Origin: CAZAGT01 sp964484515 | Lineage (GTDB): Bacteria > Desulfobacterota > DSM-4660 > Desulfatiglandales > HGW-15 | DNA: 42,644 nucleotides | NCBI GenBank assembly: GCA_964484515.1 | Contig: CAZAGT010000004.1 | Span: 1-42,644 of the forward strand | Reading direction: 5' to 3' | Shown here: positions 17,249 through 25,639 of the stretch, in pieces | How positions within the stretch are numbered: the stretch's first letter is position 1 | Layout: each line of letters opens with the position of its first letter | Notes under the pieces: generated by a model | The model's database searches: none | What the model saw: only the letters and a program-made list of their open reading frames with translations | Told to the model about the DNA's origin: nothing | Program-made: the position numbers and the translations under genes

Positions 17249-17275
17249 ATTTGAAGGTCGGAGGTTCGAGGTTTC
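17249..17275 (+). repeat. TTTGAGG purine-rich tract, copy 2
   Basis: ATTTGAAGGTCGGAGGTTCG-like tract in the 266-base gap between the glcF-like and gcvH-like genes. It is followed by GGCAAAACAGGGCGTGAGT and a CTCGTACC unit that match the flank of the copy at 28342. Confidence 0.5.
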
Positions 17276-17443
17276 CCCGCCTCTGGCGGTCTTGGAGGCA
17301 AAACAGGGCGTGAGTCGTGTTTTTTTGCTCGTACCGCGGGACTCTCGCGTATGCCGCACTGATGAGGGTAATCTCGACGCAATCAGTTCAGGTGCTGGTT
17401 TTCCGATATCTCGCGAGGAACGCTCACAAAAGGAGGTAGCGTC

Positions 17444-17866
17444 ATGGAGATCCGAGGATACAATATGCCGGAGGAGTTGTACTACGAGGAGAATCACTTT
17501 TGGATCAAGGATGAGGGGGATGTGTTGGTGATGGGCATGGATGACTTCGCCCAGACGCTGGCCGGTGAGATCGTCTATGTCCAACTTCCGGATGAGGGGA
17601 AGACACTCAAGGCCGGCAAGAAATTCGCGAAGATCGAGTCGGGGAAATGGCTCGGCAAGGTCTTTGCGCCGGTCAGTGGCGAACTTGCTGCGGTGAACGA
17701 GGAGTTGGAGACGAACCCCGGACTGATCAACGACGACTGCTACGGCAAAGGGTGGATATATAAGATACGGCCGGATGATAAGAGTGAGCTCGAAAACTTG
17801 ATGCACGACCAAGAGAGTATCGATACGTGGCTCGCAGCCGAGATTGAGAAATACGTGAAGGAGTAG
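17444..17866 (+). CDS. GcvH-like lipoyl carrier protein outside a glycine cleavage operon
   Basis: A 140-residue single lipoyl domain of the GcvH type. It keeps ENHFWIK, GMDDFAQTLAGEIVYVQLP, FAPVSGELAAVNEEL, NPGLINDDCYGKGWIYKI and the lipoyl lysine at K68 within IESGKW; canonical GcvH usually has ESVKA there. No gcvP or gcvT is present. It is followed, one base after its stop, by the HdrD-like gene, and a lipoate ligase is next. This matches the general design of lipoate-binding proteins (LbpA) that work with sulfur-oxidising Hdr, rather than glycine cleavage. ATG at 17444 has a strong GGAGGTAGCGTC ahead of it. The carrier could shuttle electrons between the flanking CCG proteins through its dithiolane ring, or carry a substrate (inference). 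Confidence 0.88.
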   Translation: MEIRGYNMPEELYYEENHFWIKDEGDVLVMGMDDFAQTLAGEIVYVQLPDEGKTLKAGKKFAKIESGKWLGKVFAPVSGELAAVNEELETNPGLINDDCYGKGWIYKIRPDDKSELENLMHDQESIDTWLAAEIEKYVKE

Positions 17867-17867
17867 G

Positions 17868-19067
17868 ATGGCGAATCAAGACTACAGTGTGCGGCAACTC
17901 CTGGAGACGGAGGCCTGCACCAACTGTCAAATCTGCGCCGACGTTTGCCCGGCCGTGTCGGCCTCCAGTGAAGGAGAGCTGTCAGCCGTTTACCGCATGC
18001 GGGGCATCAGAGAGATTGTCAAGAGCAGATCAGGGCTGTTCCGCAAACTCTTGGGGAAAAAGGGGCTCTCGGAAGAAGAGTGGAAGCATTTCAGCAGCAC
18101 CACGTTTCGCTGCACCCTTTGCGGAAATTGCCAGGAGATTTGCCCGGTCGGTATCCATCTGAAAGAGCTGTGGCTCGCCCTTCGACAGGATCTCGTGCAC
18201 TCTCAGGCCTACCCCAAGAAGATCGACATGATTCAGGAGAATCTTGAAGAGAGCCACAACGTCTTTGCGGAGGACAACGAAGAAAGGGCCGAGTGGGTCG
18301 AGGACATGCGGGAGCCGCCTGATCACGGCTACCTCAAGGAGCGGGCCGAAGTGGTCTATTTCACGGGGTGTGTGGCCTCCTACTTTCCGTTGGCGCAGAA
18401 GATCCCGATCGCCTTGGCCGAGATCCTCGACGTTGCCGAAGTCGACTTTTCGTTGCTGGGCGAGGAAGAGTGGTGTTGTGGTTTTCCTCTCTTGGGTGCC
18501 GGGCTGAGAGACATGTTTCAGACGTTCGTGGATCACAACCTGGAGGCGGTCAAGGCCAAGGGGGCCAAGAAGGCGGTTTTTGCCTGTCCATCCTGCTATC
18601 AGATGTGGCGGGAACACTACCCTCATGAGGTCGAGATATCCCACGCAAGTCAGTTTCTGATGAACCTGGTGCAAAACGATCGCGTACCCCTGAAAGAACT
18701 TCCGCTCAAGGTGACCTACCATGACCCCTGCGATTTGGGCCGGGGGGCTAGGGTGTTTGACCAACCAAGACAGGTCATCCGCTCCATCCCCGGGGTGCAA
18801 CTCGTCGAGCTGCCCCGCAATCGGGAGAACTGTCAGTGTTGCGGGGGCGGCGGCAACCTGGAAATGATCGATGCCAAGCTGTCGGCCGAGATTGCCAGGC
18901 GCAAGATCGAGGAAGTCCTGAGTACCGGCGCCCAGACCGTCGTCACCTCCTGCCAGCAATGCGTTCGGACCATGACTACGTACTCCCGCCGCAACAAGGT
19001 CCCGATCGAGGTTATCGATATCACCCAATTGGTCCACAAAGCTCTGGATAGGAGGGGCGACGACTGA
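17868..19067 (+). CDS. HdrD-like iron-sulfur protein (2x[4Fe-4S] plus two CCG domains)
   Basis: A 399-residue protein with ferredoxin-type motifs CTNCQICADVCP and CTLCGNCQEICP in the first 100 residues, as in HdrC. Two CCG domains follow, as in HdrB: GCVAS / WCCGFPLLGAG / CPSC and DPCDLGR / CQCCGGGG / CQQC. Fused HdrCB is called HdrD, which in methanogens reduces the CoM-S-S-CoB disulfide. Both CCG domains retain their cysteine sets, so non-cubane clusters are possible. It starts one base after the lipoyl protein stop, using GGAG of that gene end. The tight coupling suggests the lipoyl disulfide is its partner. It resembles the glcF-like protein two genes earlier but is a distinct paralogue. 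Confidence 0.9.
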   Translation: MANQDYSVRQLLETEACTNCQICADVCPAVSASSEGELSAVYRMRGIREIVKSRSGLFRKLLGKKGLSEEEWKHFSSTTFRCTLCGNCQEICPVGIHLKELWLALRQDLVHSQAYPKKIDMIQENLEESHNVFAEDNEERAEWVEDMREPPDHGYLKERAEVVYFTGCVASYFPLAQKIPIALAEILDVAEVDFSLLGEEEWCCGFPLLGAGLRDMFQTFVDHNLEAVKAKGAKKAVFACPSCYQMWREHYPHEVEISHASQFLMNLVQNDRVPLKELPLKVTYHDPCDLGRGARVFDQPRQVIRSIPGVQLVELPRNRENCQCCGGGGNLEMIDAKLSAEIARRKIEEVLSTGAQTVVTSCQQCVRTMTTYSRRNKVPIEVIDITQLVHKALDRRGDD

Positions 19068-19246
19068 CGCAGCTCTCCGATTCGCCATGATGCGCAGAAA
19101 GGGATCGGAGAGGCACAACCAGAGCTTAGAAGGGCAAAGAAAGGACTTTGGGTGATTCTTGCCTTCCTCCTTCAGCCTTCTCCCTATCCCCTTCTGGGTA
19201 CGCCGCAGTGACAACGGACAGACCATTTTCGCCCGACTGAGGAGCC

Positions 19247-20308
19247 ATGAAGCTGTATAATCTAGGTAAGGTCCCCTGGGAGCAATCCCAGCTGATCTAT
19301 CAGTCCCTGGCGGAATTGGGGCGAGAGGCCCTTTCGCTGGTTTCTCCGGCCACGCCATACGTCTGTGTCGGCTTTCACCAGGATGCCGCCCAGGAAGTCG
19401 ATCTCGATTACTGCAGGGTAAACGGGATCCCGGTCTTCAAGCGCGACCTGGGAGGAGGGGCGGTTTACCTGGACGGTGGTCAGCTCTTTTTCCATCTTAT
19501 TTTGCACAGAGACAATCCCGCGGCGCCGAAGAGGAGGGAGGCCTTCTATCAGAAGTTTTTGCAGCCGGTGGTCAACGTCTATCGCCGAATAGGCATTCCA
19601 GCGAAATACAAACCCGTCAACGATGTGATCACGGGCACGCGCAAGATTTCCGGGACCGGAGTCGGCGAAATCGGAAACTGCGTCGTCTTCGTCGGCAACT
19701 TGATTCTCGATTTTGACTATCAGATGATGTCCAGGGTCTTAAATGTGCCGGACGAAAAGTTTCGTGACAAGGTCCACAAGACGCTCAGGGACAATCTCTC
19801 CACGATTCGCCGGGAGCTGGGCGAGAAAGAGTCCGAAGGCTTGGACGAGGTCTATCTGAACGGCCTCATGGCGGAGGAATTCGAGCGTCTACTGGGCCCA
19901 ATGGAGCCGAGTACCGTCGACAGGGCATTGGAGCTGAAGATGAGCGAACTCCGCGCTCGGATGCTGACCGATGAATGGCTCTTTCAAAGGGGAAAGAAAC
20001 AGGTCTCGGGACGGGACGTCAAGATTCGAGCTGGGATCAAGATGATCCACAGGGTCCATAAGGCCCCTGGTGGACTAATCAGGGCTGATTTTGAGATGAA
20101 CGAGGGTCTCTACGGCAATGTCAGTCTGTCCGGCGATTTCTTCTGTTACCCTGGGAGCGCGATCGGCCGTTTAGAGGCAAGGCTTGAAAGGCGGCCTGTC
20201 GGCGAGATAGGGCCCATGCTGGAGGCCTTTTACAAGGAAGAGGATGTGGAGACCCCAGGGATAGAGATTGCCGATTGGAAAGAAGTACTGGAAGTGAACG
20301 GTGCTTAG
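19247..20308 (+). CDS. lplA: Lipoate-protein ligase A with accessory domain
   Basis: A 353-residue lipoate-protein ligase. The catalytic domain has the RDLGGGAVYLD motif (RRxGGG type, residues 66-76) and NDVITGTRKISGTG with lysine K133, the position of the lipoyl-AMP lysine of E. coli LplA. A C-terminal accessory domain (about 235-353) is fused in the same chain. The enzyme activates lipoate with ATP and attaches it to lysine of a carrier. It follows the HdrD-like gene by 179 bases and is two genes after the lipoyl protein, so it probably modifies that protein. Dedicated ligases of this kind also accompany sHdr lipoate-binding proteins. ATG at 19247 follows GAGGAGCC closely. Confidence 0.92.
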   Translation: MKLYNLGKVPWEQSQLIYQSLAELGREALSLVSPATPYVCVGFHQDAAQEVDLDYCRVNGIPVFKRDLGGGAVYLDGGQLFFHLILHRDNPAAPKRREAFYQKFLQPVVNVYRRIGIPAKYKPVNDVITGTRKISGTGVGEIGNCVVFVGNLILDFDYQMMSRVLNVPDEKFRDKVHKTLRDNLSTIRRELGEKESEGLDEVYLNGLMAEEFERLLGPMEPSTVDRALELKMSELRARMLTDEWLFQRGKKQVSGRDVKIRAGIKMIHRVHKAPGGLIRADFEMNEGLYGNVSLSGDFFCYPGSAIGRLEARLERRPVGEIGPMLEAFYKEEDVETPGIEIADWKEVLEVNGA

Positions 20309-20616
20309 ATTGTGAATGCCACTGGGTTGTAAACTCTGACAAGCTTTGGAAACTGCATCCTGATGTGGAAAAGAAAACCAATGGAGACTTCCAAGCTTTG
20401 TATTTTGCGACAAACAACAGACAACAGACCAAAAACATCGGGGGTTTTTTCCGTGAGCCTCTGAAGCGAGTCGTGGGCGCCATCCTGCTCACGTTTGCCT
20501 CATGCAACATGGAACCCAGTCCTGACGATCCCGTCTTCGATCGTGCCGGAGCGCCGAGGATTGAGGTGGTCGCCTCGGAGGCGTATCGATCATGCCCATC
20601 CCTTCGGCGCCTGAAC

Positions 20617-20848
20617 GAAGCTGTCGAAAAAGCAACTTCTCTGAGGCTGATGGAAAATGTCCATCCCGCTCTCTTCGAGCGGGACGAAAGCGGGGACCCG
20701 CCCCGAAGGGGAGGGAGTGAGTCGAGTGAAGTGAAGGTAAAGAAATCCCGAGGAATGAGGCGTACATAAGAAGTACGTCGCAGTGACGAGGGATGAGGGG
20801 AATCCCGATGCCATCGGGGCAGATGGGCGTTTTCCGACAGGCTCAGCA
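20617..20848 (+). repeat. MITE-like element R, copy 2 (subtype I)
   Basis: About 232 bp with ends GAAGCTGTCGAAAAA and TTTTCCGACAGGCTCAGC, which are imperfect inverted repeats. It contains the CCCGCTCTCTTCGAGCGGG hairpin that marks subtype I. A long open frame across it (20275-20769) is not a gene. The 300 bases between the lplA stop and this element hold no supported gene. Confidence 0.85.
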
Positions 20849-20900
20849 GCAGCACGTGATCATCAAATCGCCCCATCTCTTTGGCTTGCGATAAAGGAAA

Positions 20901-20928
20901 TAATGACTATCTTATTTATTTGTATGAC
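20901..20928 (+). promoter_or_regulatory. Weak candidate promoter upstream of the DVU0772-family gene
   Basis: An A/T-rich stretch after repeat R2 with TTGCGA near 20886 and TATCTT near 20908-20913, about 16 bases apart. Both boxes are imperfect. Confidence 0.2.
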
Positions 20929-21030
20929 TGTCAGAATTGGCAGAACGTTGGATTGAGCGCTATTTGAAACGCGGACCGGCACACATGCGGTTGGCGTTTC
21001 TTACCGAGATGCTAACTCGCGGATTTGCCC

Positions 21031-21414
21031 ATGATGGGATTGGAGGAAATTCGAAATAGTCCGGAAATCACGTCCGACATCGATTGGGAAATGACACCGG
21101 AAGAGGCCGTCACCCTTTATTTGGAGTGGGGCAATAACTGGAGTCACGGCAAACACTTGATCCGATCGAAAAACGATCGCTCCCTCTATTTCGTGATCAA
21201 CACCTGGGAAGATCCACCGCGGATCTACCTGATTCAACGAAACTCGGAGGAGGCCGTTGAACTGGCGATGATCGAGTTGCCTGAGGCTCTGAGGAACGGG
21301 CTTTTGGAGTCGGTCGGCCATCGCAGAGGTGTGTACCCCCTGAGTGAGGAGATTAAGGCTTGGCTGGAAAACAGTTTGTACGCTACCTCAGCCGGGCCCC
21401 AGCTTGACGACTGA
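21031..21414 (+). CDS. DVU0772 family protein
   Basis: A 127-residue cytoplasmic protein of the DVU0772 family, known mainly from sulfate-reducing Desulfobacterota and of unknown function. The family pattern is clear: DIDWEMTPEEAVTLYLEWGNN, then RSKNDRSLYFVINTW, YLIQRNSEEAVELAMIELP. No membrane segment or cysteine is present. ATG at 21031 is the first good start; a TTG at 21025 is an alternative, and no clear ribosome-binding site precedes either. The gene sits between two direct copies of repeat R (20617-20848 and 21544-21764). Its presence is one of the better taxonomic pointers in the window. Confidence 0.85.
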   Translation: MMGLEEIRNSPEITSDIDWEMTPEEAVTLYLEWGNNWSHGKHLIRSKNDRSLYFVINTWEDPPRIYLIQRNSEEAVELAMIELPEALRNGLLESVGHRRGVYPLSEEIKAWLENSLYATSAGPQLDD

Positions 21415-21543
21415 TCGCTGACGCGGTGGGGCTCTCTCATTGTCGTTTCAGTCAATTGGGGTTATACTGACCTGAATCGAGGAGAGATTGCCTTATCAAA
21501 GAAGACGAACCTCAGCGCTTTGAGATGATACGATGATTATAAC

Positions 21544-21764
21544 GAAGCTGTCGAAAAACCTATTTCTCTGAGGCTGATGGAAAATGTCCAGATGCAAGGC
21601 TTCCGAAACCGGGGACCCGCCCCGAAGGGGTGGGGCTGAGCCGAGCCAAGCGAAGGTAAAGAAATCCTGAGGAATGAGGCGTACATAAAAGTACGCCGCA
21701 GTGACGAGGGACGAGGGAATCCCGATGCCATCGGGACAGATGGGCGTTTTCCGACAGCCTCAGC
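21544..21764 (+). repeat. MITE-like element R, copy 3 (subtype II)
   Basis: About 221 bp, same termini as the other R copies. It carries ATGCAAGGCTTCCGAAACC in place of the subtype I hairpin and shares this with the copy at 42553. It ends 27 bases before the start of the DUF1847 gene, so it occupies that gene's expected promoter region. Confidence 0.85.
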
Positions 21765-21791
21765 GGGTGACGCGGAAGTGGAGGCTACTAC

Positions 21792-22496
21792 GTGAACGAA
21801 AAGATTGAACCCCAGTGTGCGCTGTGCTCTGTGAAGGACAAGGCGTGTCGCTCGGAGGATGGCTCTGGGCCGGAATTCTGCCCGACGGAGAACGAGAGAG
21901 CGGCCATCGAGAAGGCCGTCAAGGAATACGAAAAACCCGAGGTTCGCGAATTCGCCAGGATGGCCTCTCTTCAGGAGGCCGAGTGTTATGCGAACAGGGA
22001 CGTCAAACCCTATGTGCTTCACCCGGTAAAGCCGAGGGTGCAAGAGATATGTGAGTTCGCGCGCAAGATGGGTTATACGAAACTCGGGATTGCTTTCTGC
22101 GCCGGACTTCATTCGGAGGCGCGCTCTCTTGCGAATATTCTGAAGGTTCAGGGGTTCGAGACGGTTTCCGCTGTCTGCAAGGTTGGGTGCACGCCGAAAG
22201 AGTCGATCGGTCTCCAGGAGACAGAAAAGATCAGAATCGGGGAGTTCGAACCGATGTGCAGCCCGATAGCGCAGGCGGCCCTATTGAACCAGGAGAAGAC
22301 GGACTTCAATATCCTGGTCGGGCTTTGCGTCGGGCACGATTCGCTTTTTTTTAAGTATAGCGACGCCTATACAACGGTGCTCGTCGCTAAGGATCGCCTG
22401 TTGGGCCATAACCCGGCCGCAGCCCTTTACACCAGCGGCACCTACTACGCACGGCTGATGCGGCCCGGCATCGATGCTCCCGGTGATAAAAGCTAG
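21792..22496 (+). CDS. DUF1847 family cysteine-rich protein
   Basis: A 234-residue protein of the DUF1847 family, presumed metal binding, of unknown function. The N-terminal part has CALCSVKDKAC and FCPTENE; later CAGLHSEAR, VCKVGC and GLCVGHDSLFFKYSD are conserved-looking cysteine/histidine blocks. No signal peptide. GTG at 21792 is the start, with GGAGG ten or so bases before it. It lies directly downstream of repeat R3 and 95 bases before the EmrA-like gene, possibly but not clearly in one transcript. Similar proteins are common in anaerobes. Confidence 0.85.
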   Translation: MNEKIEPQCALCSVKDKACRSEDGSGPEFCPTENERAAIEKAVKEYEKPEVREFARMASLQEAECYANRDVKPYVLHPVKPRVQEICEFARKMGYTKLGIAFCAGLHSEARSLANILKVQGFETVSAVCKVGCTPKESIGLQETEKIRIGEFEPMCSPIAQAALLNQEKTDFNILVGLCVGHDSLFFKYSDAYTTVLVAKDRLLGHNPAAALYTSGTYYARLMRPGIDAPGDKS

Positions 22497-22590
22497 CATC
22501 AAAAAAATGATGAATGACGGATCCCGAATGTTGAATTACGAAGTGTCTAGGCTGACACCTGATCCCGACCCCCAACCCCCGATTTAGGTT

Positions 22591-23892
22591 ATGAACGTTC
22601 CCAGTCCAAAGACTCTGATACACAACAAAAAGGTGCTGATCGCCTTGGGCGTCCTCTTAATCGTTTTGCTGATCGCCGGCGGGAGGGTCTGGCGGTATCA
22701 CGCCACCCACGTGTCCACAGACGATGCATTTGTTGAGGGTCGGGTCTCGCCCGTGAGCCCCGCCGTCGAAGGGACCGTAATAAAGGTCGCGGTCGAAGAC
22801 AATGAGGAAGTGGAAGCAAGGCAGGTCCTGATTACGCTGGAGCCGAAATACTACCGCGGCAAACTGGAAGGGGCAAAGGCCGCCGTAGCTGTGGCAAAGG
22901 CCCAGGTGAAGGCGGCTGAGGAGAGGCTTGCGTTCAGCCGTGAATCCATCCCCGATCAGGTCGCCCAGGCGGAGGCGGACCGGGAGGCCGCCTCTACTGC
23001 GATCCAAGCGTCCCAGCAGATCCGGAATCAGGCCAAGGCCATGCTGGCATCCAAGCAAGAGGCCCTGGCGGTGGCCGAGGCCGCGTTGAGGGAAAATCTG
23101 GCGATGAAGGAGAAGGCCAAGATCGATTTTGACCGGATGCGCAGCCTGGTCGACAAGAATGCGATATCTCAAAAGGATTATGACCTGGCCAAGCTGACCT
23201 ATGACGCGGCCCTTGCCCAGCTGTCCGGAGCCGAGCGAAAAGTGACACAGGCCAAACGGGAGTTGGACGCCGCCCGAGCAGAACTGAAAACCAAGGAGAC
23301 GGGGTACGCATATTCGTCGGTCCACTTAGGGGTCAAGTCCGCTAAGCTCGAAGCGGTTAAAGCCGAGGCGAAGCTTGCCGAGGCACGAGCAAAGGAACGC
23401 GGCATTGGGGTGCGGGAAGCTGAGGTGGAACTGGCGCGTGCCCGCCTCAAGGCGGCGATAGAGGAAATGGAGTACGCCAAAAACGAATTTGAGGACACGA
23501 TCATCCGAGCCCCCATGACCGGCCGTGTGACCAAGAAGACCGTGGAGGTCGGACAATTCGTCCATCCTGGGCAAAAACTGATGGCCATCGTTTCTCTGAA
23601 TGATATCTGGATCGTGGCAAACTTTAAGGAGACGCAGCTCACCAAGGTGAGGGCCGGTCAAAAGGTGAAGATCACGGTGGACACGTATCCGGGAAAAGAA
23701 TTCCACGGGGTCGTCGACAGTATCCAGGCGGGGACCGGCGCGCGATTCAGTCTGTTGCCCCCGGAGAATGCCACCGGGAACTTCGTCAAGGTGGTTCAAC
23801 GAATCCCCGTGAAGATCCGTCTGAACAGTCCGGCTAATCCGCACGTCCTGAGACCCGGCATGTCAGTTATTCCCACCATTGCATTGAAGTGA
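22591..23892 (+). CDS. emrA: HlyD/EmrA family membrane fusion protein
   Basis: A 433-residue periplasmic adaptor of a multidrug efflux pump. One membrane helix (about 15-32, VLIALGVLLIVLLIAGG) is followed by the lipoyl-like half VSTDDAFVEGRVSPVSPAVEGTV, a long Ala/Glu/Lys coiled-coil hairpin (about 85-300), the second half IIRAPMTGRVTKKTVEVGQFV, and a beta-barrel region (IVANFKETQLTKVRAGQKVKI). That is the EmrA order. The EmrB-like transporter follows after 204 bases. No outer-membrane TolC-like gene or local regulator is seen. ATG at 22591 has a weak ribosome-binding site. Confidence 0.93.
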   Translation: MNVPSPKTLIHNKKVLIALGVLLIVLLIAGGRVWRYHATHVSTDDAFVEGRVSPVSPAVEGTVIKVAVEDNEEVEARQVLITLEPKYYRGKLEGAKAAVAVAKAQVKAAEERLAFSRESIPDQVAQAEADREAASTAIQASQQIRNQAKAMLASKQEALAVAEAALRENLAMKEKAKIDFDRMRSLVDKNAISQKDYDLAKLTYDAALAQLSGAERKVTQAKRELDAARAELKTKETGYAYSSVHLGVKSAKLEAVKAEAKLAEARAKERGIGVREAEVELARARLKAAIEEMEYAKNEFEDTIIRAPMTGRVTKKTVEVGQFVHPGQKLMAIVSLNDIWIVANFKETQLTKVRAGQKVKITVDTYPGKEFHGVVDSIQAGTGARFSLLPPENATGNFVKVVQRIPVKIRLNSPANPHVLRPGMSVIPTIALK

Positions 23893-23990
23893 ACCAACCT
23901 CTCATCGCACCTCTCAGTCAGCATCGTATCCCATGACTTCCAACAGCAAATACAAAGGCGCGGCGTACGCTTGTAATGCACTCGAAGGGA

Positions 23991-24085
23991 GGCGACTTTT
24001 CGCTTGCCGTCTTCTCAATGACAAGCGAAAATGCTCTCCCTTTGAGAACCGGCTCTGCATATTCCGCGTCTCAGCGTTGAGAATC
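23991..24085 (+). repeat. Hairpin-family repeat, copy B
   Basis: TTTTCGCTTG pairs with CAAGCGAAAA across a short loop that includes GTCTTCTCAATGAC, then a tail with CCGCGTCTCAGCG. It sits in the emrA-emrB gap. The stem differs from copies A and C at positions that stay paired. Confidence 0.6.
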
Positions 24086-24096
24086 TCAGATCTTTT

Positions 24097-25614
24097 ATGA
24101 ATAAGTGGATTATCGCCATTATGGCCTCACTGGCGGCGGGCATGGAAATCCTCGATGCCAGTGCCGTCAATATTGCATTGTCTTATATGCAGGGGGGTCT
24201 ATCCGCCGGCGTTGACGAGGTGGCCTGGGTCTTGACCGCCTATCTGGTCGCCAACGCGGTTATGATACCCATGACGGGCTGGCTGGCCGGCTACTTTGGG
24301 AGAAAGCGCTTTTTCCTGAATTCGACGGCGGTGTTCGCTGCCTGTTCAGCCCTGGCGGGCATGGCACCGAACCTTGCCGTGATGGTTGTCCTACGGGTCT
24401 TTCAGGGCCTGGGTGGCGGGGCGCTGACCGCCACCGGCCAGGCCATCGTGATGGAGAATTTCCCCGCAGCCCAGCGCGGCATTGCAGTGGCCCTCTGGTC
24501 GGCCGGATCGGTAGCCGGGTCCATTTTCGGGCCGATTATCGGCGGCCAGGTCGCCGACCAGTTTAGCTGGCGGTGGGTCTTCTACATCAACATCCCCATC
24601 GCCGTGGCGGTTTTGATGCTGGGTATTCCCTTTCTGAGAGATCCCCCCTATATCAAGCGTAGCACGGAGAAGATCGACGGCTGGGGCTTCCTTTTCCTCA
24701 TCCTGTGGGTAGGCTGCCTTCAGGTGATCCTGGGGCGGGGACAGCGGGTGGACTGGTACAATTCGAATTTGATCGTGGTCCTGACGGTTATTGGTATTCC
24801 AGCCCTGATTGCCTTCGTGATGCGTGAGTTCTGGGTACCGGAACCGGTCGTAGAACTGCGAATCTTCAAGAACCGAACTTTTACCATCGGTACCCTCATG
24901 ATGTCGATTCAGATGTTCGCCTTCTACGGCTCCGTTGTGCTGATCGCGTTGTACGCGCAAAAGATCATGGGATACACGGCCTACCAGTCCGGTTGGATCG
25001 TGGCTTCGGGGGCCATCATGTCGGTCATTGCCATGCCGCTCGCAGGTCGACTCTTGACTTACGTCGATCCTCGCATCCTGATTGGAATCGGCGCCCTGGT
25101 CAGTGGCTATGGTATGCTTAGAGCAACCCAACTCAATCTGGAGGCCACGTACTGGCAGGTCATGCTGCCTCGTGTCTTCCTGGGCATGGGCTTGGCCTGG
25201 ATTTGGGTTTCGCTGAATGTGCTCTCGCTGGGAGCCGTGCCTATAGAGAAGATGGGCCAGGCCTCGGGTGTCTTGAATCTTCTCCGCGTTTTAGGAGGGA
25301 GCTTTGGGATCGCGATCCTCACGACGATCTTCAGCCGCGGGGCGCAGGTTCATCAAACCCGCCTTGTGGCTCACGTCACCCAGTTTGACCTCGACGTTCA
25401 GGAAAGGCTCCAGACGATGGAGGGCGCGTTCAGTGCAGCGGGGTCAGATCCCTTAACAGCAGGGAGACAGGCGTTAGCCGTCCTCTACCTCGAGATCCGA
25501 AAGCAAGCTTCGATGCTCGCATTCATGGACGGCTTTCGACTGGTGATGATGCTCCTTTTCGCCATTATCCCCATGCTATTGCTGATGAAAGGCAAGAAAC
25601 TGGAAAGGAATTAA
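24097..25614 (+). CDS. emrB: DHA2-family MFS transporter (EmrB type)
   Basis: A 505-residue inner-membrane proton-driven drug exporter with about 14 hydrophobic helices. The family markers are LDASAVNIALSYM in helix 1, WVLTAYLVANAVMIPMTGWL, FGRKRFF after helix 2, RVFQGLGGGALTATGQAIV, and GPIIGGQVADQFSWRWVFYINIP (antiporter motif C region). It works with the EmrA-like protein encoded upstream. ATG at 24097 lacks a strong ribosome-binding site. The stop codon lies inside a hairpin shared with the convergent FAH-family gene. Confidence 0.93.
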   Translation: MNKWIIAIMASLAAGMEILDASAVNIALSYMQGGLSAGVDEVAWVLTAYLVANAVMIPMTGWLAGYFGRKRFFLNSTAVFAACSALAGMAPNLAVMVVLRVFQGLGGGALTATGQAIVMENFPAAQRGIAVALWSAGSVAGSIFGPIIGGQVADQFSWRWVFYINIPIAVAVLMLGIPFLRDPPYIKRSTEKIDGWGFLFLILWVGCLQVILGRGQRVDWYNSNLIVVLTVIGIPALIAFVMREFWVPEPVVELRIFKNRTFTIGTLMMSIQMFAFYGSVVLIALYAQKIMGYTAYQSGWIVASGAIMSVIAMPLAGRLLTYVDPRILIGIGALVSGYGMLRATQLNLEATYWQVMLPRVFLGMGLAWIWVSLNVLSLGAVPIEKMGQASGVLNLLRVLGGSFGIAILTTIFSRGAQVHQTRLVAHVTQFDLDVQERLQTMEGAFSAAGSDPLTAGRQALAVLYLEIRKQASMLAFMDGFRLVMMLLFAIIPMLLLMKGKKLERN

Positions 25615-25639
25615 CGGGTGCTGCGCGAGCCCTTAATTC
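25608..25639. terminator. Bidirectional hairpin spanning two convergent stop codons
   Basis: GAATTAACGGGTGCT pairs with AGCCCTTAATTC around GCGCG, with two small bulges. The TAA of emrB (25612-25614) and the TAA of the FAH gene (25633-25635 on the minus strand) form opposite parts of the stem. No long T-run, so termination strength is uncertain. Confidence 0.5.

Noticed and set aside
18030..19358. 442-codon minus frame
   Set aside because: It lies antisense to the HdrD-like gene and lplA start, whose motifs are unambiguous.
20275..20769. 164-codon plus frame after lplA
   Set aside because: Most of it is repeat element R2 and its flank; the same frame is not kept in the other R copies, and no ribosome-binding site or family likeness is seen.
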